Assembly (NCBI GenBank): GCA_035294325.1 | Contig: DATGLE010000294.1 | Span: 1 to 23,261 of the forward strand | Direction: 5' to 3' | Length of the DNA: 23,261 nt | Source of the DNA: DATGLE01 sp035294325 | GTDB taxonomy: Bacteria > Chloroflexota > Ktedonobacteria > Ktedonobacterales > Ktedonobacteraceae | Part shown: positions 14,512 to 22,257 of the stretch, one piece after another | Numbering within the stretch: position 1 is the first letter of the stretch | Layout: each line of letters opens with the position of its first letter | Notes under the pieces: generated by a model | The model's input: only the letters and a program-made list of their open reading frames with translations | Database searches by the model: none | Told to the model about the DNA's origin: nothing | Made by a program: the position numbers and the translations under genes

Positions 14512-15552
14512 ATGGATCATATGACGACACAGGTCGCCTTTCTCTTTCCGGGGCAGGGGAGCCAGGCTGTAGGCATGGGTGAAGATATCTTCGCGTCATC
14601 CGAGGCAGCCCGGCGCGTCTTCACCGCCTTTGACGAAGCGCTTGGCTTCTCGCTGAGCGCGCTCTGTTTCCATGGCCCGGAGGATACCCTGCGCGCTACT
14701 ATCAACGCGCAGCCCGCTATTGTGGCGGTCAGCCTCGCCTTTCTCGCGGCCTTTCAAGAAGCGCTCTCCCCGCATAGTTTCTCCTGGTCAGAGCCACTGG
14801 CTCCCGGCTACACCGCCGGGCACAGCGTTGGCGAATGCACGGCCCTGGTGGCCTCCGGCGCGCTCGATCTCAAGAGCGCCGCGCTGCTGGTACGCGAGCG
14901 CGGGCGCCTGATGGAGCACGAGGGGACCGTCTGTCCGGGGAGTATGGCCGCGATCATCGGTATGGATGCCGCCGTTGTACAGGAGATCTGCCAGCAGGCA
15001 ACGGAACAGGCAACAGCCGAACTCGGCGCCGCCGCGACGCATCCGGGGCAGGGGCAGGTCGTGGTCGCGAACTATAACGCGCCGGGCCAGATCGTCATCT
15101 CCGGCGAAGAACACGCGCTGGCCCTGGCGGTAGCGCTGGCTAAAGAGCGCCGCGCCAGGAAGATCATTCCGCTCTCCGTCAGCGCAGCATTTCATTCACC
15201 CGTCATGCAGCCAGCCGTTGAGGGCATGACCCGCGCCGTCGCCACTATCGATATGCGCGATGCCGTCATCCCCATTATCAGCAACGTCAACGCAACTCCA
15301 CTGACCGCCGCGACAGACCTGCGCCTGGAGCTGGCGCAGCAGCTCGCCGCATCGGTACAATGGACGCGCAGCATAGAGTATCTCAGAAGCGTGGGGGTGA
15401 CGACCTTTATCGAGATCGGGCCTGGTCAGGCGCTGAGCGGCATGGTCAGGCGCATCGTCAAAGACGTCACCATACTGAACATTGGCAGCGTGAAAGAGGT
15501 GGAAAAGGCGGTGGCCGCTGTGCGTGAGATGGGTATCGTTCATGGCGTATAA
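14512..15552 (+). CDS. fabD: Malonyl-CoA:ACP transacylase
   Basis: This 346-residue enzyme moves malonyl groups from CoA to acyl carrier protein to supply fatty acid synthesis. Motifs are the N-terminal FLFPGQGSQAVGMG, the nucleophile Ser105 in GHSVGE, Arg130 in RERGRLM and His228 in AFHSPVM. Near the end, IEIGPGQALSGMVRR is also typical. The protein is longer than the usual 300-315 residues, mainly because of an Ala/Thr/Gln-rich insertion at about 160-182 and a longer segment near 85-98. Two starts are possible, 14512 and 14521 (MTTQVAFLF); neither has a good ribosome site. The substrate partner acpP lies 1.3 kb downstream. Confidence 0.95.
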   Translation: MDHMTTQVAFLFPGQGSQAVGMGEDIFASSEAARRVFTAFDEALGFSLSALCFHGPEDTLRATINAQPAIVAVSLAFLAAFQEALSPHSFSWSEPLAPGYTAGHSVGECTALVASGALDLKSAALLVRERGRLMEHEGTVCPGSMAAIIGMDAAVVQEICQQATEQATAELGAAATHPGQGQVVVANYNAPGQIVISGEEHALALAVALAKERRARKIIPLSVSAAFHSPVMQPAVEGMTRAVATIDMRDAVIPIISNVNATPLTAATDLRLELAQQLAASVQWTRSIEYLRSVGVTTFIEIGPGQALSGMVRRIVKDVTILNIGSVKEVEKAVAAVREMGIVHGV

Positions 15553-15772
15553 TAACGGCTAGTACATCCTGGTAGAGATTGCCCACCAGCGGGACGCACG
15601 TGGGCGACTCGTGATAAGCTAGAACTACGCGGACAGGCACCCGATCCACAGGTGAGCAGGCACGCGATGATGAAGGGGAACAACCCGCAAAGGATTGCCG
15701 ATCTTGATCGTTAAGGCTCATTATCGCATGCCTACGCAATTAGCGCTGGCCCGGATGATCGGGGAAACAGGC

Positions 15773-15801
15773 TTGACAGAGAGCACAAAAGCGCCTATCT
15801 T
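15773..15801 (+). promoter_or_regulatory. Promoter for the Asp23-nusB-acpP group
   Basis: A perfect TTGACA (15773-15778) and TATCTT (15796-15801, 4 of 6) are separated by exactly 17 nt. The leader to the TTG start would be about 185 nt and would contain the inverted repeat at 15887-15957. Confidence 0.65.
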
Positions 15802-15886
15802 TGCAGTAAGCGGTTCGGAATATGGGAAAGCCCGATCAGGGGATTGGAACAGGCGGCAGCTTATCATGCGACTTGCGAACCGCGCC

Positions 15887-15957
15887 TGTCATCCTGAGCG
15901 GTTGCGAAGGCTCTGCTGGCCGGGCACGCGGATCCTTCGCCGCCGCTCAGAATGACA
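15887..15957. repeat. Imperfect inverted repeat of the TGTCATCCTGAGC type
   Basis: The arms 15887-15910 and 15934-15957 match as reverse complements at 21 of 24 positions. The left arm starts TGTCATCCTGAGC, which is also found at 12612-12624. It looks like one copy of a dispersed intergenic repeat and would form a long hairpin in the leader of the Asp23 transcript. Confidence 0.75.
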
Positions 15958-15990
15958 TCGCCGGCCTCTATCTTTCATGAGGAGGAAGCA

Positions 15991-16329
15991 TTGGCAGTAG
16001 AATCGCAGTCACCGGGCGTGGTACGCGTTGCTCGACAGGTCCTTTCGACCATTGTCATTAATACCGCGTTGCAGATTCCAGGGGTAGCCCGTATGGCACA
16101 GGCGGGCGATCAATGGTCGCGCCTCTTTAGCCGGGAACTTCCCAGGCAGGGCGTCGCCCTGACGATCAGGGATAATGTCGTCTCCGCCGATCTCTACATT
16201 GTGGTAACAGCGGGCGTCAATATCATCGAAGTCGGGACTGCCGTGCAGGAGGAAGTCGCTTCTGCAATTGAAGAGATGGTAGGGATGCAGGTACAAGAGG
16301 TCAATGTATACATCCAGGACGTTGCATAG
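15991..16329 (+). CDS. Asp23/Gls24 family envelope stress response protein
   Basis: This 112-residue protein matches the Asp23/Gls24 (DUF322) family. Typical features are ARQVLSTIVINTALQIPGVARM, a central strand pair (GVALTIRDNVVSADLYIVV) and the end VQEEVASAIEEMVGMQVQEVNVYIQDV. Family members form a membrane-associated layer or respond to envelope stress in Gram-positive bacteria, and are often encoded next to nusB. I chose the TTG at 15991 because AGGAGG lies 5 nt before it; the only upstream in-frame ATG lies inside the inverted repeat and has no ribosome site. nusB follows after 56 nt. Confidence 0.88.
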   Translation: MAVESQSPGVVRVARQVLSTIVINTALQIPGVARMAQAGDQWSRLFSRELPRQGVALTIRDNVVSADLYIVVTAGVNIIEVGTAVQEEVASAIEEMVGMQVQEVNVYIQDVA

Positions 16330-16385
16330 CACATGAGCAAAGCAAAGCTCCTTTAGCGAGCTGAGAAGAACTATTCGAGGATACC

Positions 16386-16829
16386 ATGCCGGGGATACGC
16401 AGGCAGGCGCGCATGGTCGCCCTGCAAACGCTCTACGAATATGATACTGCTCATCATGCGCCGCTAGAGGTCTTGCAGCGTCATGCTGAAGAGCGCCATC
16501 TGGATACGAAGGTTGTAGAGTATGCAAGCGCTTTGCTGGTGGGTGTCTGCGACCATCTGGCCGCTATCGATGCACATATCCAGAGCGCGGCTCGCGAATG
16601 GCCGTTGCAGCAGATGGCACACATCGATAAGAACATCCTGCGGCTTGCAATCTACGAAATTCTGTTTGATAATACTGTACCAGCCAAGGCTGCCATCAAC
16701 GAAGCCGTGGAGCTTGCCAAGATCTTCGGCAGTAATACCTCCAGTCGCTTCATCAATGGTGTCCTGGGTACAATATTTAATCGGGCGCAACAACAGCCCA
16801 TCCCTAAAGCGGAAAGCGAGGTGAAATAA
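16386..16829 (+). CDS. nusB: Transcription antitermination factor NusB
   Basis: This 147-residue protein is NusB, which with NusE (S10) binds the boxA RNA of rRNA operons to prevent early termination. Visible signatures are RRQARMVALQTLYEYD at the N-terminus, IDKNILRLAIYEILF in the middle, and PAKAAINEAVELAKIFGSNTSSRFINGVLGTIF near the end. The length is typical. CGAGGA lies just before the ATG. The stop overlaps the acpP start by one base (TAATG), which indicates translational coupling. Confidence 0.96.
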   Translation: MPGIRRQARMVALQTLYEYDTAHHAPLEVLQRHAEERHLDTKVVEYASALLVGVCDHLAAIDAHIQSAAREWPLQQMAHIDKNILRLAIYEILFDNTVPAKAAINEAVELAKIFGSNTSSRFINGVLGTIFNRAQQQPIPKAESEVK

Positions 16830-17065
16830 TGCCAACCGTTCATGACCGTCTGAAAAAGATTATTGTTGACCAGCTCGGGGTCGATGAGAGTGAAGTGGTG
16901 CCAGGTGCTTCTTTTGTCGAGGATCTCAACGCAGACTCACTCGATCTGGTAGAACTCATTATGTCTCTTGAAGAGGAGTTTAAGCTGCAAATTTCAGATG
17001 AGGATGCTGAGAAGATCACGACGGTACAGGAGGCCGAGGATTATATAGAAGAGCACTTACGCTAA
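16829..17065 (+). CDS. acpP: Acyl carrier protein
   Basis: This 78-residue acidic protein is an acyl carrier protein. The phosphopantetheine attachment site is Ser37 in LNADSLDLVELIMSLEEEF, and the C-terminal DEDAEKITTVQEAEDYI is standard for fatty acid synthesis ACPs. GAGGTG within the end of nusB serves as ribosome site. Together with fabD and coaD in this window it supplies activated acyl chains; the ketosynthase and reductase genes are not here. Confidence 0.97.
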   Translation: MPTVHDRLKKIIVDQLGVDESEVVPGASFVEDLNADSLDLVELIMSLEEEFKLQISDEDAEKITTVQEAEDYIEEHLR

Positions 17066-17079
17066 CCGGGGGCCGGGTA

Positions 17080-17102
17080 GGGCGGCCTGCTGCGGGTCGC
17101 CC
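17080..17102 (+). terminator. GC-rich hairpin after acpP
   Basis: GGGCGGCC (17080-17087) can pair with GGTCGCCC (17095-17102), eight pairs including one G-U, around a 7-nt loop. It is 15 nt after the acpP stop. The T-run is poor, so termination here may be partial or factor-dependent. Confidence 0.4.
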
Positions 17103-17238
17103 ATACATCTTTCCCGAGCTTCTCTTTCTTCTGTCCTTTCAATGTTTCTGGTTGTCACACTTCCCCAGGTTCGTGCATCTCCTTTAGTGTAGGGGTTCTT
17201 TCAGCAGATACCTCTACAAAAACGATTGAGGGTGGCGT

Positions 17239-17982
17239 GTGGATACGATGCCCGCGGCCCAGGCTGTAGAGGCGCTGGTGCATGAATATGGCAAGCTGGT
17301 TTTCCATACTATTTATGCCCTGACAGGCGATTGGGAGGAGAGCCAGGATCTGACGCAGGATACTTTTCACCATGCCCTGCGCGCCATTGATGCTGCCCGT
17401 GCCACGAGCGGTACACAGTTCCGTGCGAAAGCCTGGCTCCTGCGCATCGCGCTCAATACCGTGCGCATGCAGCGCCGCCGCCGCAACCTCTTCAGCTTCA
17501 TCCCTTTCTCGCGCATGCAGGAAGGCGGGCAGAAAGAGCTTGCGGAGGCCGAGGCTCTGAGCGAGCAGGCCGCGCCCGTGCAGCCCGCCGGCTATGGTGC
17601 GGCAGAGAGCGACGACCCGGCGGAGTTGATCGCCGAGCAGGACACGGTGAGGCGCACACTGGCAAAGCTGCCAGAAGGGCTGCGTGTCTGCCTCCTGCTT
17701 TCGATTATCGGTGGTCTCTCATCGTCTGAGATCGCGGACACGCTCGGACTGAAGGAGGCAGCGGTACGCCAGCGGCTCGCACGAGCAAGAAAGCAGTTCC
17801 AGCAACTGTATAGCTATGAGAGCGGCACGGAGCTACTTGACAGCGCATCATCGCCGACCACCCCACCAGGCTCTGCCACACAACACATCAGTGAGGAGCG
17901 CGCCGAGTGCCAGTCGTTGAACGATGCACCTCAGCGCTTGATGCTGGCGCATCCTCCGACGACGTGGAGAAGCTATGCATAA
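17239..17982 (+). CDS. ECF-type RNA polymerase sigma factor
   Basis: This 247-residue protein is a sigma-70 family member of ECF type. Region 2 lies at about residues 13-82 (VHEYGKLVFHTIYALTGDWEESQDLTQDTFHHALRA). Region 4 is at about 134-190 (LPEGLRVCLLLSIIGGLSSSEIADTLGLKEAAVRQRLARARKQ) with a clear helix-turn-helix. The linker of about 50 residues and the extra C-terminal tail of about 55 residues are longer than in minimal ECF factors. The GTG start follows GAGGGTGG. The last 8 nt overlap the next gene, a small anti-sigma-like membrane protein, which suggests paired expression. Target genes are unknown; the tatAC genes 0.4 kb downstream are candidates. Confidence 0.9.
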   Translation: MDTMPAAQAVEALVHEYGKLVFHTIYALTGDWEESQDLTQDTFHHALRAIDAARATSGTQFRAKAWLLRIALNTVRMQRRRRNLFSFIPFSRMQEGGQKELAEAEALSEQAAPVQPAGYGAAESDDPAELIAEQDTVRRTLAKLPEGLRVCLLLSIIGGLSSSEIADTLGLKEAAVRQRLARARKQFQQLYSYESGTELLDSASSPTTPPGSATQHISEERAECQSLNDAPQRLMLAHPPTTWRSYA

Positions 17983-18274
17983 CGACTCTATTGAGACATT
18001 GCTCCTACGCCACTATGGGAGCACGGCCCCCGCGCCTGCCGGCCTGGAGCAGCGGCTTGTCGCTTCTGTGCGACACGAGGCCGCGGCCATGCGCCAGCAG
18101 CAGCACGTTGCTGCTCGCCTGCGCGAGTATCGCCTGAGCCGGCGCCGCGCCGTGCGCCTGTTTGCCCTCGGCTCTGCCGGTGTTGGTATCATGAGCGCGG
18201 CCCTGGAGGGTTTGCAGTTCCTGGAGTTGTCCCTGACAGGGCACGATGCCGCACAATCTCAGTCCGCGCTCTGA
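17975..18274 (+). CDS. Small anti-sigma-like protein with one hydrophobic segment
   Basis: This 99-residue protein overlaps the end of the sigma factor gene by 8 nt and has GGAGAAG before its ATG. It has a basic, charged N-terminal half (residues 1-58) and one hydrophobic stretch at about 60-78. Position and layout fit a membrane-anchored anti-sigma factor, but no zinc-binding anti-sigma motif (HxxxCxxC) is present, so this is inference. The hydrophobic stretch is preceded by SRRRAVRLFALGSAGVG (from about residue 55), which resembles a twin-arginine signal except that it is internal. The tat genes follow directly. Confidence 0.65.
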   Translation: MHNDSIETLLLRHYGSTAPAPAGLEQRLVASVRHEAAAMRQQQHVAARLREYRLSRRRAVRLFALGSAGVGIMSAALEGLQFLELSLTGHDAAQSQSAL

Positions 18275-18330
18275 ACGTGCCACGTCATCATAACGAACGT
18301 TGACAATCAAAATCGGTTTTTTCGTGCGTC

Positions 18331-18400
18331 GCCGCGCGATTGATCGCGCACTGCTGGCTTGTGAAGCGCTTTGACGGCACAATCAATCGCGCGGCTGCGC
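18331..18400. repeat. Inverted repeat of the TCGCGCGGC type (element 3)
   Basis: GCCGCGCGATTGA (18331-18343) is the reverse complement of TCAATCGCGCGGC (18383-18395), with a 39-nt spacer. The left arm also forms its own hairpin, GCGCGAT-TG-ATCGCGC (18334-18349). The right side contains TCGCGCGGCTGCGC (18387-18400), identical to 8780-8793. It sits in the leader of tatA. Confidence 0.75.
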
Positions 18401-18427
18401 AAGTGAAACAAGAAAGGACATCCAGAG

Positions 18428-18718
18428 ATGGTACCCGGATTTCATGGACTCGATCTCGTCGTAATTCTCGTTGTCGCCCTGCTTATCTTTGGCCCCAAGA
18501 AACTGCCGGAAATGGGTTCGGCCATCGGCAAGAGCATCAAAGAGTTCAAGAAGGGCGTGAGCGAGCTGACCACGCCCAAAGAAGAGGAAGAGGTCAGGTA
18601 CCCGGCAAAGGTCGATGTCGAGGCCATTGAGCGCGAAGCCGCCAGCAAGAGAGCAGCCGCAAGCACCGAAGAGACGCCCGGTGTGAGCGAGACGAGCAGC
18701 GAAACCAGAGCGGAGTAA
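18428..18718 (+). CDS. tatA: Sec-independent protein translocase TatA/TatE
   Basis: This 96-residue protein is the pore-forming Tat component. One N-terminal membrane helix (about residues 7-21) is followed by the conserved FGPKKLPEMG hinge (21-30) and an amphipathic helix (SAIGKSIKEFKKGV), then a charged variable tail. No separate tatB is seen, so this protein may do both jobs, as in many Gram-positive and Chloroflexota systems. AAAGGA lies about 9 nt before the ATG. tatC follows after 43 nt. Confidence 0.93.
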   Translation: MVPGFHGLDLVVILVVALLIFGPKKLPEMGSAIGKSIKEFKKGVSELTTPKEEEEVRYPAKVDVEAIEREAASKRAAASTEETPGVSETSSETRAE

Positions 18719-18761
18719 TGGAGGCCGCGCAGTTCCGATTGGAACCGAAACAGGGGGAATT

Positions 18762-19547
18762 ATGGCTACCGGTAATCTGAACCGGCAGGAATCCGCCCTC
18801 GAATATGAAGAGGATCTTGATGGCGCTACGATGTCCCTGGTGGACCACCTGGAGGAATTACGCTGGCGTATCTTCAAGTCGCTGATCGCCATTGCGGTGA
18901 TGAGCATTATCGCCTTCATCTTCAGGACTGAGATCATCAAGTTCCTGGCAGCCCCATTGCCCAAGATGGCCGAACAGCTCACACATGGGCAGCTCGTCGT
19001 CACCGGGATCATGGAGGGCTTTACCGTTATGCTCCTGGTCTCGATTGCGGTGGGTGTGGTCCTGGCGCTGCCGGTGATCCTCTATCAAGCCTGGGCTTTT
19101 ATCTCGCCGGGGCTGTACCAGCATGAGAAGAAGTACGCCGTACCGTTCATCTTCATCGGCCTGATCCTTTTCGCGATGGGTGTCTCGCTGGGCTACTTCG
19201 TCCTGCGCTACCCGATAGAGTTCCTGGTGACGTTCGCGGCCAGCAGCTTTGTCGAACTGGTGACAGCCAACAGCTACTTTACGTTCGTCGCCTTCTTTAT
19301 CCTGGCCTTTGGCCTGGTCTTTGAAATACCACTGGTGCTGACTTTCCTGGCGAAAGTGGGCCTGGTGTCGGGCGAAACGCTGAAGAGGAAGCGCGCCACC
19401 ATGCATATCGGTATGTGGATCGCGGCCACGGTTCTCACGCCTGGCGCGGACATCTACAGCCCGATATTCCTGGGAGTGGCGATGTCGTTCCTGTATGAAC
19501 TGTCGATCATCTTCATCAAGTACTTCGTCAAGCCAGAAACCAGCTAA
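18762..19547 (+). CDS. tatC: Sec-independent protein translocase TatC
   Basis: This 261-residue protein has six predicted membrane segments and is the signal-recognition subunit of the Tat translocase for folded proteins. Conserved features are HLEELRWRIF (29-38), Glu85 in the first periplasmic loop region (GIMEGF), QAWAFISPGLYQHEKK (109-124), Glu188 in FEIP, and the TPGADIYS loop (226-233). An N-terminal acidic extension of about 20 residues precedes the core. AGGGGG lies 4 nt before the ATG. Transcription probably stops at the palindrome just downstream. Confidence 0.96.
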   Translation: MATGNLNRQESALEYEEDLDGATMSLVDHLEELRWRIFKSLIAIAVMSIIAFIFRTEIIKFLAAPLPKMAEQLTHGQLVVTGIMEGFTVMLLVSIAVGVVLALPVILYQAWAFISPGLYQHEKKYAVPFIFIGLILFAMGVSLGYFVLRYPIEFLVTFAASSFVELVTANSYFTFVAFFILAFGLVFEIPLVLTFLAKVGLVSGETLKRKRATMHIGMWIAATVLTPGADIYSPIFLGVAMSFLYELSIIFIKYFVKPETS

Positions 19548-19550
19548 ACT

Positions 19551-19597
19551 AATAAACCCATGAGGGGACACGGGCCGTGTCCCCTCATGGGTTTATT
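19551..19597. terminator. Bidirectional palindromic terminator between tatC and MFS gene
   Basis: Positions 19551-19573 are the exact reverse complement of 19575-19597, with one base at the centre. It begins 3 nt after the tatC stop, and TTTATTTT follows the stem on the plus strand. On the minus strand it overlaps the last codons and the stop of the MFS gene (stop at 19585-19587). Confidence 0.85.
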
Positions 19598-20952
19598 TTC
19601 GCGGTGACGCGTTCTCCTTCTCCGCGCCCGAATCTGCCCCATAGCATCGCAAGCGCCAGCAGGTAGAGTATGGCCGCGACGATAAAGACCAGCGCGTACC
19701 CTTCGCGGGCAATGATAAGGCCGCCCAGGGGCGTCGTGAGCGCCCACGCCACCTGGTACGCTGCCTGGTAGCTGCTGTTGGCTAGCCCGCGCCGCTGGCG
19801 GGGCACAACCTCCATCGAGAAAACCTGTAAGATGCCCTGCTCCATATCCGCCATGCCCTGGCGCAGAGGATAGAGCACGGCGGCCAGTGGCAGCAGGCTC
19901 GTTAGCCCGATAGTGAGCATGAGCGGAATGCTGGCCGCGCGCGTCGCAACAATGCTATTGACTTTGCCGATACGCGCGGCCAGCCAGGGCGCGGCCAGCG
20001 TCAGCACGGCATTGAGCGCATTGGCCCCACCATCGATCAGCCCGAAGAGCGCGGAGGAAGCGCCCAGGTGCTTCACGAAGTAGATGTTGAAATACGGCAG
20101 AAAGAGGCCCGCGCCCATGCCTGTGAGCGCCTGCACGGCCACCATGACGAAGAGGGGGCTGACGACGACGGCGTGCCAGCGCGTTTTGCGCAGCCGGAGT
20201 ATCGCGCGTGCGACTGCGCTGCGCAGGCCGGCCATGCTTGATGCATACGAGACGTTGAACTCGCTCTCGCTCCGGGGAATGGAGAATTGAGCCGGGCGCT
20301 CATCGCTCATCATGAAGAGGGGCACGAAGCTTGGCGCGGCTATGCAGCCAGCCAGCAGCAGCGCCAGTTGATAAGAGCGCGCCTGTGGCTGATGCACCAG
20401 CGCCCAGGCCAGCCAGGACGGCGCGGCGCCCATCAGCCAGGTATTCCCGCGCAGCCATATTGGCAGCGCGCCACCTGTAACCTCGCCAAGCACCGTCGCG
20501 GCGAGCGTCACGACAATATTGAGGCTAAAGAGATGCGGGCGCTCGGCGGGCTGGCTACTGGCGGTCAGGAACGGCGCGTTTACCACCAGGATAAAGGCGC
20601 CGCCCACCCCTGCCGCGAAGGCGCTTACCAACAGCGGAAGCGGCTGGTGGAAAAGAAATTGCCCGGCGCCGGCTATGCCGATCTCCACGCTGGCCCAGAT
20701 CAGGATACGCCTGCCACTGAAGCGATCCACGCACAGGCCGGCGGGAAAGATGGCGGCCCCGGCCCCCAGCGTGCCCGCGAATAATACGAGGCCAACGAAG
20801 TCGGGGCCGTAGCCCAGGGCAGTCAGGTAGAGGTTATAGAGGACCAGAATAATACCAACAGTAACGCCACTGAGGGCGTTACTGATCAAATACAGGCGGG
20901 CGTTCCGTTGAAAACGCCCGAATGCGCGCAGATACTCAATGAGCGGAGGCAT
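19585..20952 (-). CDS. Major facilitator superfamily transporter
   Basis: This 455-residue membrane protein has about twelve hydrophobic helices in two halves with a charged loop in the middle (about 205-245). After the second helix it carries DRFSGRRILI, which is the MFS motif A variant. The substrate cannot be assigned; a drug or metabolite exporter is possible. Its start overlaps the end of the preceding gene by 17 nt and has no good ribosome site, so translation is probably coupled. The last five residues (AKINP) are encoded inside the terminator palindrome. Confidence 0.9.
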   Translation of the reverse strand: MPPLIEYLRAFGRFQRNARLYLISNALSGVTVGIILVLYNLYLTALGYGPDFVGLVLFAGTLGAGAAIFPAGLCVDRFSGRRILIWASVEIGIAGAGQFLFHQPLPLLVSAFAAGVGGAFILVVNAPFLTASSQPAERPHLFSLNIVVTLAATVLGEVTGGALPIWLRGNTWLMGAAPSWLAWALVHQPQARSYQLALLLAGCIAAPSFVPLFMMSDERPAQFSIPRSESEFNVSYASSMAGLRSAVARAILRLRKTRWHAVVVSPLFVMVAVQALTGMGAGLFLPYFNIYFVKHLGASSALFGLIDGGANALNAVLTLAAPWLAARIGKVNSIVATRAASIPLMLTIGLTSLLPLAAVLYPLRQGMADMEQGILQVFSMEVVPRQRRGLANSSYQAAYQVAWALTTPLGGLIIAREGYALVFIVAAILYLLALAMLWGRFGRGEGERVTAKINP

Positions 20953-21541
20953 CTTTGAGCTGGCTGGACTCTACGGATTGAGCGTAGCCGCCTTCTCCGC
21001 GCGAAGCTGCCACCGGTTCCTGTTCCCGCTCCTGGGAGGCTTGCTCTTTCATAAGTATCTGGTAGCCGGGGCTTTCAAATTCGAGGCCCTCCTCACCTGG
21101 CACCCTGTGGGGCTTGCGCTGCACCAGACCGGGCAGGAAGAAGGCTTTGACAATGGTTCTGGCCTGAACCGTGCGCGCGCGAACTTCGATCATGGTATTG
21201 ACCACGCGTTCGCTGATCTGATCTACCTTCTTATCGACGCCCTGCACGCGCGCTGGCACAGTGGCTACCGCGCGCACGATGGCATTCTCGTTGATCGTCG
21301 CCGGTACGCCCTGTTCAACTGCCTCGGTAGTCTTATTGACGCTATCAACCACCGGGCGCAGCATCTTGAGCAGTTCGACCTTCTGGCGCAGCCACGAAAG
21401 TCCCAGAGCCATCGCGAAGTTGAAGCCCAGGGTGATGATAACGAATACGAAGATGTAGAGGCAAATGACGATAGCGGCGATCTGCCCGCCCAGCGCCAGG
21501 GCGCTCTCGACAGGGTTTGCCGCCAGAACAATATCTATCAT
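20936..21541 (-). CDS. Membrane-anchored helical protein of unknown function
   Basis: This 201-residue protein has one long hydrophobic segment near the N-terminus (about 15-48) and a helical soluble part with amphipathic repeats (VVDSVNKTTEAVEQGV, VQGVDKKVDQISERVVNTMIEVRARTVQARTIVK). The end is charged and low in complexity. I do not recognise the family; the layout resembles DUF948-like membrane proteins. GGGAGGAG lies 4 nt before its ATG, and its start overlaps the stop of the upstream gene (ATGA). It lies between a related membrane protein and the MFS transporter in one operon. Confidence 0.75.
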   Translation of the reverse strand: MIDIVLAANPVESALALGGQIAAIVICLYIFVFVIITLGFNFAMALGLSWLRQKVELLKMLRPVVDSVNKTTEAVEQGVPATINENAIVRAVATVPARVQGVDKKVDQISERVVNTMIEVRARTVQARTIVKAFFLPGLVQRKPHRVPGEEGLEFESPGYQILMKEQASQEREQEPVAASRGEGGYAQSVESSQLKDASAH

Positions 21542-22020
21542 GACTCTCCTCCCGCGACAGCTTCCATCTGCTCCAGCTGCTGCTTACGCCGCTCCTCGGC
21601 GCGGCTCCTCACCCTGCCCTTGCCCAGAAAAACGCGCAGCATCTGCTGGCCGGCGACGAGTGCCGCCGCCGCGCGGATACCCGGCGCCAGGGCGAACTCG
21701 CTGGTCAGGCGCGCGGTGTTGCCAATCATAGAAACGGTATGCCCCGCCGTCTTCGCCGTATCCTTGACGATACCCATCGTCTCCTGAACCGACGCCATCA
21801 GCGGCTTTATCTCATCTCGCACGGTAATGATGGTCCGAATGAGGACCAGGACCGAAAGCACCTGTAACAGCGTCGCCGCAACCAGGAAGGCTGCGAGAAG
21901 CATCAGGAAGATATAGAGGACATCCAGTAACACATGGAAGATGGCCGCCAGAATGATCCCGACAATGAGCACTACCAGTACCACGCCCGCGATGATCGCG
22001 TATTTCATTGCACCTCGCAT
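21538..22020 (-). CDS. Membrane-anchored helical protein, first gene of MFS operon
   Basis: This 160-residue protein has two closely spaced hydrophobic segments (about residues 5-30 and 33-63), then an amphipathic helical region (DEIKPLMASVQETMGIVKDTAKTAGHTVSMIG) and a basic C-terminal helix (RSRAEERRKQQLEQ). It resembles the next gene in layout, so the two may act together, perhaps as a hetero-oligomer. No function is known to me. The ATG at 22020 has GGGAGG 6 nt upstream; a second ATG at 22008 is possible. Confidence 0.75.
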   Translation of the reverse strand: MRGAMKYAIIAGVVLVVLIVGIILAAIFHVLLDVLYIFLMLLAAFLVAATLLQVLSVLVLIRTIITVRDEIKPLMASVQETMGIVKDTAKTAGHTVSMIGNTARLTSEFALAPGIRAAAALVAGQQMLRVFLGKGRVRSRAEERRKQQLEQMEAVAGGES

Positions 22021-22059
22021 AGTATGCCTCCCGGTACAGTTGTGAAGTTATTCTGCTTC

Positions 22060-22089
22060 ATTATAAAGCCTTCCCCCACATCCAATCAA
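22060..22089 (-). promoter_or_regulatory. Promoter for the three-gene membrane operon
   Basis: Read on the minus strand, TTGATT (22084-22089) and a perfect TATAAT (22060-22065) are separated by 18 nt. The start codon is about 40 nt downstream. Confidence 0.7.
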
Positions 22090-22185
22090 CATAACTCCTC
22101 TAAACATACTACGAAGGAAAGCGGCGAACAGACTCTACCAGCCAGCCCAAGTAAAGACTCCCACAGAGAAAGCGTAACCCCATAA

Positions 22186-22228
22186 CGATCTACGCCATAG
22201 TTTTTTGACAATACTATGGCGTAGATCG
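22186..22228. repeat. 15-bp inverted repeat downstream of the integrase gene
   Basis: CGATCTACGCCATAG (22186-22200) is the exact reverse complement of 22214-22228, with a 13-nt AT-rich loop starting TTTTTTGACA. It is 29 nt beyond the end of the recombinase gene. It may be a terminator or part of the recombinase recognition region; there is no T-run outside the stem. Confidence 0.75.
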
Positions 22229-22257
22229 CCCCCATGAAAACCATAGAATATGCTCCC

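Larger units (their letters stand above)
15553..15990. other. 438-nt intergenic region between fabD and the Asp23 gene
   Basis: No gene is visible. The region holds a possible weak fabD terminator (15581-15605, GCCCAC/GTGGGC with a 13-nt loop), a promoter (15773-15801) and an imperfect inverted repeat (15887-15957). The stretch between about 15610 and 15770 shows nothing I can interpret. Confidence 0.7.

Noticed and set aside
18300..18305. TTGACA upstream of tatA as a promoter
   Set aside because: The positions expected for a -10 box read GC-rich sequence (CGTGCG), so a standard promoter is not supported.
20939..21787. Plus-strand frame of 282 codons
   Set aside because: It lies opposite two membrane-protein genes that have ribosome sites, overlaps and a promoter.
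22205..22210. TTGACA in the loop of the inverted repeat as a plus-strand promoter
   Set aside because: No -10-like sequence lies 16-18 nt downstream, and no plus-strand gene follows.
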